Made by a program: the position numbers and the translations under genes
Shown: positions 8,422 through 15,247 of the stretch, one piece after another
Layout of the letters: each line of letters begins with the position of its first letter
Numbering within the stretch: position 1 is the stretch's first letter
The notes under the pieces: generated by a model
Seen by the model: the letters and a program-made list of their open reading frames with translations, nothing else
What the model was told of the DNA's origin: nothing
The model's database searches: none
Assembly: GCA_902795525.1 (NCBI GenBank)
Contig: CADBLN010000045.1
Span: 1-26,756 of the forward strand
Origin: an uncultured Erysipelotrichaceae bacterium
GTDB lineage: Bacteria > Bacillota_I > Bacilli_A > Erysipelotrichales > Erysipelotrichaceae
Reading direction: 5' to 3'
DNA length: 26,756 nt

Positions 8422-9102
8422 ATGGTACTAACGGAATTAGTGAAACAGCTTGATGTGGAATTATCCCAATTACAAAACCAACAGTTTGAACTATATGCTG
8501 ACTTGTTGATTGAATGGAATCAAAAGATTAATCTTACGGCAATAACAGATCGTCAAGATATCTATATCAAACACTTTTACGATAGCTTATTGCTAGAAAA
8601 ACTATTCAAGCCTCAAGGCAATATATGTGATGTTGGTAGTGGAGCTGGTTTCCCAGGTATTCCATTAGCCATTAGTAATCCTCAATTAAATGTATGTTTA
8701 ATTGAACCAATCGAAAAACGTTGTAATTTTTTAAGGCATGTTAGCCAACAGCTTAATCTCAATAATGTTGAGGTCATCAATACAAGGGCTGAAGATTTCA
8801 AAGAGAAAAAGTTTGAATTTGTTACTTCAAGAGCTGTTGCTCCTTTGAATATACTTAGCGAGCTATGTGTTCCATTAGTACAACTAAATGGTCACTTCAT
8901 AGCAATGAAAGGTCCAAGAGCTTTCGAGGAAGTAGAGGAAGCAAAAAAAGGAATAGACTTATTAGGCGGTAAAATAATAAAAATTACTGAATCAAAATTG
9001 CCTAATGAACAGACAAGAATATGCATAGATATTCTTAAGACAAAAGAAACACCTGTTAAATATCCTCGTCACTATTCTAAGATTAAGAAAAATCCATTAT
9101 AG
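8422..9102 (+). CDS. rsmG: 16S rRNA (guanine(527)-N7)-methyltransferase RsmG
   Basis: A 226-residue enzyme that methylates N7 of G527 in 16S rRNA using S-adenosylmethionine; loss gives low-level streptomycin resistance in other bacteria. Signature segments are IEWNQKINLTAITD (30-43), HFYDSLL (51-57), the SAM-binding loop DVGSGAGFPGIP (70-81), IEPIEKRCNFL, and SRAVAPL. Length and start are standard. It is the first gene of a tight operon; noc starts 13 bases after its stop. In Bacillus the same order is mnmE-mnmG-rsmG-noc-soj-spo0J. Here mnmG is absent from the window and mnmE is on the other strand. Confidence 0.97.
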   Translation: MVLTELVKQLDVELSQLQNQQFELYADLLIEWNQKINLTAITDRQDIYIKHFYDSLLLEKLFKPQGNICDVGSGAGFPGIPLAISNPQLNVCLIEPIEKRCNFLRHVSQQLNLNNVEVINTRAEDFKEKKFEFVTSRAVAPLNILSELCVPLVQLNGHFIAMKGPRAFEEVEEAKKGIDLLGGKIIKITESKLPNEQTRICIDILKTKETPVKYPRHYSKIKKNPL

Positions 9103-9114
9103 AAAGGAAGTCTT

Positions 9115-9876
9115 ATGGCAACAATTGAAAACATCTCTATGGCTTTAATTACTTCAAATCCTTACCAACCTAGAAAAGAATTTGATGGAGAAGGAATTAA
9201 GGAGTTATCTGTCTCAATTCAAAAAAATGGCCTTATTCAACCAATCGTGGTACGTCCTTTCAATGGTTATTATCAAATAATTACTGGTGAAAGACGTTTT
9301 AAAGCCTGTCAATTATTGGATTGGATTAAAATACCTTGTATTATTCAAGAAGCAACGGATTCAGAAATGGCAACCATGGCTCTAATTGAAAATCTTCAAA
9401 GAGAAGACTTATCACCTATTGAAGAAGGCCAAGCCTACAAACAATTATTGGAAATGACCAAGGAAACTCAAGCTACATTGGCTGAACAATTAGGAAAAAC
9501 ACAATCAAGCATTGCTAACAAAATGAGACTTCTCTCATTATCTGAACCTGTTCAAGAAGCCTTGAATAATCGCGTCATTACTGAAAGACATGGTAGGGCA
9601 ATGTTACACTTGAACGCGGAACAACAGGAAGAAATCTTAGAAAAAGTAATGGTCAAAGGTTTAAATGTCAAAGAAACTGAAAAACTCATTGAGAACACTT
9701 TTGTAAAAAAACACAACGATAATGACAGGATTAAATGTTTTGGCGTTTCCACAAGAATTGCTGTAAATACGATAAGACAAGCTGTTAAAAACTTACAAAA
9801 AGTCAATATGGATATTCAAAGCATAGAAGAAGATGGTGAGGAAGAATACACCATCACCATTAAGATTAAAAAATAA
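9115..9876 (+). CDS. noc: Nucleoid occlusion protein Noc (ParB/Spo0J-like CTPase)
   Basis: A 253-residue ParB-family protein. It has the N-terminal ParB/Srx CTP-binding fold with GERRFKA (58-64) and ENLQRE (92-97), then a helix-turn-helix whose recognition region, GKTQSSIANKMRLL (127-140), and following ITERHGRA resemble Noc rather than Spo0J. In Bacillus, Noc binds its own DNA sites and blocks FtsZ assembly over the nucleoid. Bacillus Noc begins with a membrane-targeting amphipathic helix; here the protein starts directly with the ParB fold (MATIENISMALI, then NPYQPR). The in-frame TAG at 9100-9102 rules out an upstream start, and a strong SD (AAAGGAAG, 9103-9110) fixes ATG 9115. It lies in an operon between rsmG and parA. 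Confidence 0.88.
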   Translation: MATIENISMALITSNPYQPRKEFDGEGIKELSVSIQKNGLIQPIVVRPFNGYYQIITGERRFKACQLLDWIKIPCIIQEATDSEMATMALIENLQREDLSPIEEGQAYKQLLEMTKETQATLAEQLGKTQSSIANKMRLLSLSEPVQEALNNRVITERHGRAMLHLNAEQQEEILEKVMVKGLNVKETEKLIENTFVKKHNDNDRIKCFGVSTRIAVNTIRQAVKNLQKVNMDIQSIEEDGEEEYTITIKIKK

Positions 9877-9910
9877 CGTTGTTTTATGTTAATATACTAA
9901 AGGATGGGAT

Positions 9911-10711
9911 GTGAAACAGATGGGAAAAATTATTGCAATTTGTAACCAAAAAGGTGGCGTTGGTAAGACAACCACAAGTATAAATCTAGCTACAGGCTTA
10001 GCGTTTTTAGGCAAGAGAATCTTACTTATTGACCTTGATGCCCAAAGTAATACCACAACTGGTTTAGGTGCCAGAGGTGATGTTGTTAATAGTACTTATG
10101 ATTTATTGTTAAGAGATAAGGAAGTACAAGACTGTATCAAAAAGATTAAGGTACCACCTATGGATTTAATTCCTGCTACTATCGATTTGGCAGGCAGTGA
10201 TCTTGAAATGGTCGGTTACAAAGAAGGAAAAGAAAAGTTATTAAAGAATAAATTGGAACCAGTAAGGGACCAATATGATTTTATTATTATTGACTGCCCT
10301 CCTGCCTTAAGTTTATCCAACACCAATGCTTTGACAGCTGCAGATTCTGTCATTATTCCCGTTGAATGTGAATACTATGCATTAGAAGGTTTAACCCAGC
10401 TATTGCAAACGATCCGTTTAGTTCAACAACTATACAATCCACATCTATTTATTGAAGGTGTTTTATTAACTAAATTCGACATCAGGAATAATTTATCAAC
10501 TGAAGTTCAACAAGAAGTACGTAAATTCTTTAAAGAAAGCGTTTATAGAGTTGCCATTCCAAGAAATGTCAAACTAGCTGAAGCTCCATCATATGGCAAA
10601 TCCATCTTTGAATATGATGTCAAATGCTCAGGAGCAAAAGCTTATATTGCTTTGGCTAAAGAAGTTTTGGAACGCAACAATCAGTATAAAGAGGTAAAAA
10701 CTAATGCCTAG
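9911..10711 (+). CDS. parA: Chromosome-partitioning ATPase ParA/Soj
   Basis: A 266-residue MinD/ParA-type ATPase. It has the deviant Walker A KGGVGKT (14-20 from the GTG start), LLIDLDAQSN with Walker A' features, and a Walker B-like IIIDCPP. It acts with ParB on parS sites and, in Bacillus, also regulates DnaA. Two starts are possible. GTG 9911 is well spaced from the SD AAAGGATGG (about 9898-9906). ATG 9920 would give MGKIIAICNQKGG, which matches the common Soj N terminus, but sits about 15 bases from the SD. I use GTG because of the SD spacing. It is 34 bases after noc and overlaps parB by eight bases. Confidence 0.96.
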   Translation: MKQMGKIIAICNQKGGVGKTTTSINLATGLAFLGKRILLIDLDAQSNTTTGLGARGDVVNSTYDLLLRDKEVQDCIKKIKVPPMDLIPATIDLAGSDLEMVGYKEGKEKLLKNKLEPVRDQYDFIIIDCPPALSLSNTNALTAADSVIIPVECEYYALEGLTQLLQTIRLVQQLYNPHLFIEGVLLTKFDIRNNLSTEVQQEVRKFFKESVYRVAIPRNVKLAEAPSYGKSIFEYDVKCSGAKAYIALAKEVLERNNQYKEVKTNA

Positions 10712-11591
10712 AGATGAGAGAGAACATTTAGGGACTGGTTTAGAAAAGATTTTCGGCGAACATATTTCCAGTATGATTGAAGATATTCAAAACAATGCTA
10801 ATTTGGACGATTTCGGTCGTAGGATATCTTTAAAAGTTGATGATGTTCATCCAAACCCTTATCAACCACGTCGTACTTTTGATCAGTCAAAACTTCAAGA
10901 ATTAGCTAATTCCATAAATGAACATGGGGTCTTCACTCCTATTTTGGTGCGCAAAGCCGCAAGCGGTTATGAACTTATTGCTGGTGAAAGAAGATTAAGA
11001 GCTTCCAAACTAGCCGGTAAAGAAGAAATACCTGCCATCTTAGTAGAATTTGATGATACTCAAATGATGGAGATTTCTTTACTGGAAAATATTCAACGTG
11101 AGGATTTAAGTGTTATCGAAGAAGCTAATGCTTATCAACAATTATTAAACAATTTAAACTACACTCAAGAACAGTTAGCCCAAAGAATTGGCAAGTCTAG
11201 AGAACATGTTTCTAACACTTTGAGACTGTTAAAACTTCCTCAATCAATCCAACAAATGGTTGTTGAAGGAAAACTATCAATGGGCCAAGTTAGACCATTA
11301 ATTGCTTTAGAGTCTGAAACTGAAATCAAAGCTTTGGCTAATAAGATTGTCAACGAACAGTTAACAGTCAGAGAAGTTGAAAAACTAGTAAGGGGCATCA
11401 CAAATGTTGGTCCAAAGATTAAACAGCCAAAAGAGCTTGATGCTGCTACATTAGATGTGCAAAGAAGACTACAAAGAAAGTATTCAACAAGAGTAAAAAT
11501 CACCAACAATAGCATTAATTTCAGCTACGCTGATATTGAAGATTTCAATCGCATTATTGAAATGCTTGGTGGTATTGATGAGGAGTTATAG
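10704..11591 (+). CDS. parB: Chromosome-partitioning protein ParB/Spo0J
   Basis: A 295-residue ParB CTPase clamp. It has an N-terminal LGTGLEKIFG motif (9-18, related to the ParA-activating segment of Spo0J), NPYQPRRTF, GERRLRA (94-100), ENIQRE (128-133), an HTH around 150-175 (LAQRIGKSREHVSNTLRLLKLP), and a C-terminal dimerisation region. It binds parS, spreads along DNA and loads SMC. The ATG lies inside the end of parA (8-base overlap), which indicates translational coupling. The next gene overlaps it by one base. No parS-like 16-mer was found by eye in the window. Confidence 0.96.
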   Translation: MPRDEREHLGTGLEKIFGEHISSMIEDIQNNANLDDFGRRISLKVDDVHPNPYQPRRTFDQSKLQELANSINEHGVFTPILVRKAASGYELIAGERRLRASKLAGKEEIPAILVEFDDTQMMEISLLENIQREDLSVIEEANAYQQLLNNLNYTQEQLAQRIGKSREHVSNTLRLLKLPQSIQQMVVEGKLSMGQVRPLIALESETEIKALANKIVNEQLTVREVEKLVRGITNVGPKIKQPKELDAATLDVQRRLQRKYSTRVKITNNSINFSYADIEDFNRIIEMLGGIDEEL

Positions 11592-11968
11592 TGAAAGATA
11601 TTACCTGTACTGTTATAAAAGAAAACAAAGTTTATCAGTCTGAATTAAAGGGAATTAGACCTTTAATGAACTGGTTGACCCAACAACCAGAAGTTCTTAA
11701 AGATAGTTATGTGATTGACAAGGTTGTTGGTAAGGCTAGTGCTTTACTGCTAATTTATGGTGGTGTCAGCAGGATTCATGGTAAGACAATGAGTAAAACT
11801 GCTGAAGAGATTCTTAAACACTACCAAGTTGAATATAGTTATGATGAATTAGTTGACTACATCATCAATAATGATGGCACTGATATGTGTCCAATGGAAA
11901 AAAAGGTCATCAACACTGATAGTCCTGAAGAAGCATTTCAAACATTTCTACAAGTATTTCAAAAGTAA
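11591..11968 (+). CDS. DUF1893 domain protein (cytidine deaminase-like fold)
   Basis: A 125-residue protein. The pattern VIDKVVGKASALLLIYGGVSRIHGKTMS (41-68), a mid-protein YSYDELV and NNDGTDMCPMEKKV (93-106) fit the DUF1893 family, whose known structure has a cytidine-deaminase-like fold but no established activity. The deaminase HxE/CxxC zinc set is not evident, so catalysis is doubtful. It starts with GTG, overlapping the parB stop by one base, with AGGAG at 11581-11585. It is thus the last gene of the rsmG-noc-parA-parB operon. The context alone does not show a segregation role. Confidence 0.8.
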   Translation: MKDITCTVIKENKVYQSELKGIRPLMNWLTQQPEVLKDSYVIDKVVGKASALLLIYGGVSRIHGKTMSKTAEEILKHYQVEYSYDELVDYIINNDGTDMCPMEKKVINTDSPEEAFQTFLQVFQK

Positions 11969-11995
11969 TCAAATACATTATTGATTACTTTTTAT
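11961..11995 (+). terminator. Intrinsic terminator of the rsmG-par operon
   Basis: A 12-bp inverted repeat, AAAAGTAATCAA (11961-11972) and TTGATTACTTTT (11981-11992), with an 8-base loop and a T-run on the right arm. The DUF1893 stop codon lies inside the left arm. Confidence 0.88.
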
Positions 11996-12018
11996 GTAAT
12001 GAATTTGAGGTAAGAAGT

Positions 12019-12531
12019 ATGAATGAAAATACCAAAGTGCTCTTAAAGACGATTGCTCTTCCCATAGTAAGCTTTCTGTTATTATTCCTAGTGTCCTGGA
12101 TCATCATAAGTTTTGATCCAGCATATACTGGTGGCATAATTCCTTTAATGTTGGGAACAACTTTCTATTTGGTTTATTTCGCAATTGATAGACTTGGAAA
12201 TCGTAAGAAAGAACAATGTACTTACCTAACTACTGGTGTTATTGTCTCAAAAGAAATAGATAGAAACAGTGACTATTATGGGGAATATCCAATTTATCAA
12301 TACAGGTATGGAGGTCAAGAATATACGGTTAGAAGTAATGTTTCAGACAGCAGAAAGAAGACCCGCATAGGTCAAGAAGTGAACATATTCCTAGACACTG
12401 AAAATCCTGAAAATTCCTATATTGAATCTTATGACCAAACATTATCTTTGATTGGCAGAATCTTTAAATGGATTGGGATGGTACTAATCTTTATTGGAAT
12501 CTTTGTAACATTAGGAATAGTTATATTTTAA
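12019..12531 (+). CDS. DUF3592-like membrane protein
   Basis: A 170-residue protein with hydrophobic segments at about 9-31, 37-57 and 147-170. Between the second and third is a soluble loop, TGVIVSKEIDRNSDYYGEYPIYQYRYGGQEY. The loop's 'TGVIVxxE…YPIYQYxYxGxEY…GxEVxIFLDxENPEN' pattern is that of DUF3592 proteins, small membrane proteins of unknown function. The start is supported by GAGG at 12008-12011. It follows the par-operon terminator, so it is an independent unit, although its own promoter is not distinct. Confidence 0.75.
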   Translation: MNENTKVLLKTIALPIVSFLLLFLVSWIIISFDPAYTGGIIPLMLGTTFYLVYFAIDRLGNRKKEQCTYLTTGVIVSKEIDRNSDYYGEYPIYQYRYGGQEYTVRSNVSDSRKKTRIGQEVNIFLDTENPENSYIESYDQTLSLIGRIFKWIGMVLIFIGIFVTLGIVIF

Positions 12532-12555
12532 GTAGTTTAATTAAAAGGGTTAAAA

Positions 12556-12613
12556 GTTTGTTTTGATTTTAATCGAATGATGAAGCAAAATATAGAATTA
12601 TTTCAAAACAAAC
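12556..12613. repeat. Perfect 11-bp inverted repeat between convergent genes
   Basis: GTTTGTTTTGA (12556-12566) and TCAAAACAAAC (12603-12613) are exact reverse complements separated by 36 bases. The right arm lies in the last codons of the DUF2752 gene. There is no clear T-run after either arm, so it is not a textbook terminator, though it could fold in either transcript. Confidence 0.6.
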
Positions 12614-12987
12614 AAATAAATTCTATATAACAATCCTCTTTCCAATTGAATGTTAACTACTTCATTGTTGCTAAATAATCGATGCAAATAAACAATAATA
12701 AATAGCACAATACTCAAGCAAATAAATGCATTGTAGATTTTCTTATGTTTATTCTTGAAAAGAATATAAACAAATACAAAGATTATAGGTACGCACCATA
12801 ATGGATGATAATAAAAAGCTTTCTCAAAATCTAATTTTGCCAAACTTATAAATGCTCTTGTCATCCCACATCCAGGGCAAGAAATACCCGTTAAATATTT
12901 AATTGGACAATGGAATATTAAGTAAAAGGCACCAATACCAATTAGTGCCATCATAATCATAAAATAGTTTTTTGCTTTTTTTGTCAT
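12598..12987 (-). CDS. DUF2752 family small membrane protein
   Basis: A 129-residue protein with about three hydrophobic segments and the family signature ISCPGCGMTRAF (35-46), followed by a second conserved part, AFYYHPLW. The function of DUF2752 is unknown; the CPGCG Cys pair suggests metal or redox chemistry, but that is inference. The SD is weak. It starts 12 bases after the stop of the zinc-ribbon/DUF4234 gene and is probably co-transcribed with it, a pairing of cysteine-motif membrane proteins common in Bacillota. Confidence 0.85.
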   Translation of the reverse strand: MTKKAKNYFMIMMALIGIGAFYLIFHCPIKYLTGISCPGCGMTRAFISLAKLDFEKAFYYHPLWCVPIIFVFVYILFKNKHKKIYNAFICLSIVLFIIVYLHRLFSNNEVVNIQLERGLLYRIYLFVLK

Positions 12988-12999
12988 TGCTAATGATTA

Positions 13000-13599
13000 T
13001 TATTTGTAAAAACCTTTTTCTTTATTGTAAGCATCACAAATTCTGTTTGTATTTTTAATCAATATATTCATAGCAACAAATGGACCGATACCACAAATAA
13101 TAAAACCAAATAAGTGCCACATTAATACTGATGTACCATTCTCTTGGAAACTCATGCCATATCTTTTGGAATTTTCAGCCAATCTATTGCCTAAACTATA
13201 CTCCCAGATTATTGGATAAATGCCACATGTGACAAAAGAAAGCAAAATAAACTTAACAAGTCCGCTTGTCTTTTGTCCATCTCCCTCACAAGCAGTATTG
13301 ACATCTCTTGCCATAGAATAAATAAAGAACCATGAATAAATACCTAACGTAATAATTGATAATAAAACATATGAAAGGAGACCTCTATTAGTTTCTAACG
13401 GCCCTTCATTTTCCTTTCCTTGGTAACCTTCTTTAACATCCTCAATGACATTTTTAACTTGAGCTTCAGTTGAAGCCGCAAATGACGAGAATGCTCCCTC
13501 AACTTTATTCTCTACTGATTCAGGGTTTAAAGAAGCCCCACATTTTTGACAATATTGTGCATTGTCTTTTACTTCTGTACCACATTTTGGACAATTCAT
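13000..13599 (-). CDS. Zinc-ribbon plus DUF4234 membrane protein
   Basis: A 199-residue protein when started at ATG 13599-13597, chosen because GGGGG precedes it (complement of about 13606-13610) and because it opens with the zinc ribbon MNCPKCG. The frame stays open upstream to 13668, but that stretch would translate the TA-rich promoter. Zinc ribbon: CPKC (C3, C6) and CQKC (C17, C20). A polar linker follows (25-75). The membrane part has repeated LxxITxGIYxxxW-type units (VLLSIITLGIYSWFFIY, ILLSFVTCGIYPIIWEY), as in DUF4234. The function is unknown; it is inner-membrane, with the ribbon predicted in the cytoplasm. DUF2752 lies downstream in the same operon. Confidence 0.83.
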   Translation of the reverse strand: MNCPKCGTEVKDNAQYCQKCGASLNPESVENKVEGAFSSFAASTEAQVKNVIEDVKEGYQGKENEGPLETNRGLLSYVLLSIITLGIYSWFFIYSMARDVNTACEGDGQKTSGLVKFILLSFVTCGIYPIIWEYSLGNRLAENSKRYGMSFQENGTSVLMWHLFGFIICGIGPFVAMNILIKNTNRICDAYNKEKGFYK

Positions 13600-13627
13600 A
13601 CTCGTACCCCCATTAATATCTAATAAA

Positions 13628-13656
13628 AGTGTATTATATATATATATATATATCAA
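13628..13656 (-). promoter_or_regulatory. Probable promoter with a (TA)9 spacer for the zinc-ribbon gene
   Basis: Read leftward, TTGATA (complement of 13651-13656) is a fair -35. With a 17-base spacer the -10 is TACACT (complement of 13628-13633). TATAAT also occurs at the complement of 13633-13638, but only 12 bases from that -35. The spacer is made of an uninterrupted TA dinucleotide run (13635-13652, nine units). Confidence 0.5.
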
Positions 13657-13751
13657 GAGGAAAAACACATTTTAAAAGTGCAAAAGAGCAAAACAATATA
13701 CTAATATTTCGCTTATTGGCGCATTTATATTTTTAACTCATACATTTAGTA

Positions 13752-13801
13752 TTGATTTTCTTCCTAATCTTATATATATTAAAACGTTCGGTTTTAGGAG
13801 G
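13752..13801 (+). promoter_or_regulatory. Promoter and SD for the YgjV/GNAT fusion gene
   Basis: TTGATT (13752-13757), a 17-base spacer and TATATT (13775-13780), followed by a near-perfect SD AGGAGG (13796-13801), eight bases before ATG 13810. Confidence 0.65.
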
Positions 13802-13809
13802 AACGCGTT

Positions 13810-14406
13810 ATGGACTTTATTGAATTGTTTGGTTATTGTGGTTCATTCCTGGTATTGATTTCATTTTTAATGACTTCCGTTTTTAAATTAAGAATTGTTA
13901 ATACCATTGGCAGCATTATCTTTTGTATTTATGCAGTAATAATTAAATCATACCCAACAGCAGTCATGAACTTTTGTCTCGTTTTAATTAATATTCACTT
14001 TTTGTTGAAAATGTCTAAGATGGGAAAAGAATATGAATTGGTTAAAGTTGATAAAGATGATAGTTTCGTCAAATATTTAATCAAGCACTATCGCCAAGAC
14101 ATCCTAGATTGTTTTCCAAATATTTCATTGGAATTTGATAATGCCAATGTTGGGTTTATTATCACCTGTAATGGCAATCCTGTGGGATTATCCATTGGTC
14201 ATTTAGAAAAAGAAAAACTTGAGTTATCACTGGACTATTCAATCCCTGAATATCGTGATTTTTCAATCGGCTCCTTCTTATTTAACAATTTGAAAAATGA
14301 AGGAATAAAAAAAGTAATCTATCTTGGTCCAACACAGCACCATCTAGATTACTTAAATAAACTTGGATTTAAAAACACTGATGGAGGATTCGAAAAAGAG
14401 TTATAA
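13810..14406 (+). CDS. YgjV-like membrane domain fused to a GNAT-type acetyltransferase domain
   Basis: A 198-residue protein in two parts. Residues 1-68 hold three hydrophobic segments (FGYCGSFLVLISFLMTS, IGSIIFCIYAVIIKSYP, AVMNFCLVLINIHFLL), resembling the YgjV/Imp-YgjV inner-membrane family. Residues about 78-198 look like a GNAT fold: VGLSIGHLEKEKLELSLDY, then PEYRDFSIGSFLFNNLKNEG in the acetyl-CoA-loop position, then a C-terminal YLNKLGFK typical of GNAT beta-strand 5 onward. The substrate is unknown; the enzyme would be tethered to the cytoplasmic face. It is monocistronic, with its own promoter and terminator. Confidence 0.78.
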   Translation: MDFIELFGYCGSFLVLISFLMTSVFKLRIVNTIGSIIFCIYAVIIKSYPTAVMNFCLVLINIHFLLKMSKMGKEYELVKVDKDDSFVKYLIKHYRQDILDCFPNISLEFDNANVGFIITCNGNPVGLSIGHLEKEKLELSLDYSIPEYRDFSIGSFLFNNLKNEGIKKVIYLGPTQHHLDYLNKLGFKNTDGGFEKEL

Positions 14407-14434
14407 AATAATCACCTTAAAGGTGATTATTTTG
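14405..14434. terminator. Bidirectional terminator between the fusion gene and map
   Basis: A 12-bp stem, AAAATAATCACC (14405-14416) with GGTGATTATTTT (14422-14433), and a 5-base loop. T-runs follow in both directions. The original end of the map reading frame (TAA at 14429-14427) lies in the right arm, so the hairpin serves both convergent genes. Confidence 0.9.
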
Positions 14435-15245
14435 TTAGTATTTCGATATGGTCTTCAAATACCGCAATTGTGTGTTCCCATTGAGCACTAGGTAATCCAT
14501 CTTTGGTTCTAACAGTCCAGCCATCCAGATTGCTGATTTTAATACCGGATTTGCGACAGTTAATCATTGGTTCAATGGTGAAAACCATTCCTGGAACAAT
14601 TAAACAACCTGTTCCCTTTTTTCTTTTTTTTTATACAAATGGATCTTCATGGAATTCCAAACCAACCCCATGACCGCCAAAATCTCTTACAACTTTAAAG
14701 CCAGCTTTTGAAGCGTGCTGTTCAATTGCATAGCCAACATCTCCTAGAAAACCCCAAGCCTTAACTTGTTCAATTCCAATCTCCAAACATTCTTTTGTAA
14801 CTTTGACTAATCTTTCCTTTTCTGGTGTTGTTTGACCAATTATAAACATCCTACTAGCGTCAGAATAATAGCCATTTAAGATTGTTGAGACATCTACGTT
14901 CACAATGTCCCCTTCTTTTAAAATCGTTTTTTTGTTAGGAATTCCATGGCAAACAACATCGTCAATTGAAACACATACATGTTTTGGATAACCCTCAAAC
15001 TTATATGGGGCGCAAGTTGCTCCATGACCTTCAGTATATTCAGCTACCCACTCATCAATGTCTTGGGTAGAAATACCGGCTTTTATTTTACTGGCAACAT
15101 AATCCAATACACCAGTATTGATTATGCCGCTTTCTCTTATTCCATCAATTTGTTCTTTTGTTTTTACAAATCTCCACTGTGGAACTTGATAACCTTTAGA
15201 ACGGTATTCATCAATCTTAGCTTTTAATTCTTGACGATCATCCAT
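14427..15245 (-). pseudogene. map: Type I methionine aminopeptidase interrupted by an in-frame TAA
   Basis: Translated from ATG 15245 (GGGAG upstream; a longer start at 15284 would lie inside the permease gene), the frame gives 204 residues ending EFHEDPFV, then TAA at 14633-14631. Past that codon the same frame continues 67 residues: KKRKKGTGCLIVPGM, FTIEPMIN, SAQWEHTIAVF, stopping at 14427 beside the terminator. Together they form a full-length enzyme that removes initiator Met. Metal ligands D118, D129 and H192 precede the stop, while E225 (FTIEP) and E257 (QWEHT) come after it, so the short product (14631-15245) should be inactive. Six codons separate PFV from GTG, the same spacing as in intact relatives (as I recall them), so no net frameshift is needed. 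It is the last gene of the ABC operon, two bases after the permease. Confidence 0.85.
14617..14633 (-). other. A-rich tract carrying the premature stop of map
   Basis: On the coding strand the tract reads T, nine A, G, six A, then GGG. The TAA stop is its first triplet. Intact homologues have a Pro-Asn-aromatic-Gly loop here. The whole loop is replaced by lysine/arginine-type codons, which fits either local sequence error or real degeneration. Confidence 0.8.
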
Positions 15246-15247
15246 AA

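Noticed and set aside
13600..13668. N-terminal extension of the zinc-ribbon protein (open frame from 13668)
   Set aside because: It would translate the TA-rich promoter into an Ile/Tyr run and hide the zinc ribbon, while ATG 13599 has a GGGGG SD and the standard MNCPKCG start.
14427..14633. Transcriptional slippage or -1 frameshift as rescue of map
   Set aside because: The downstream part is in the same frame and the stop precedes the A-run, so a single slip does not bypass it; two opposite shifts would be needed.
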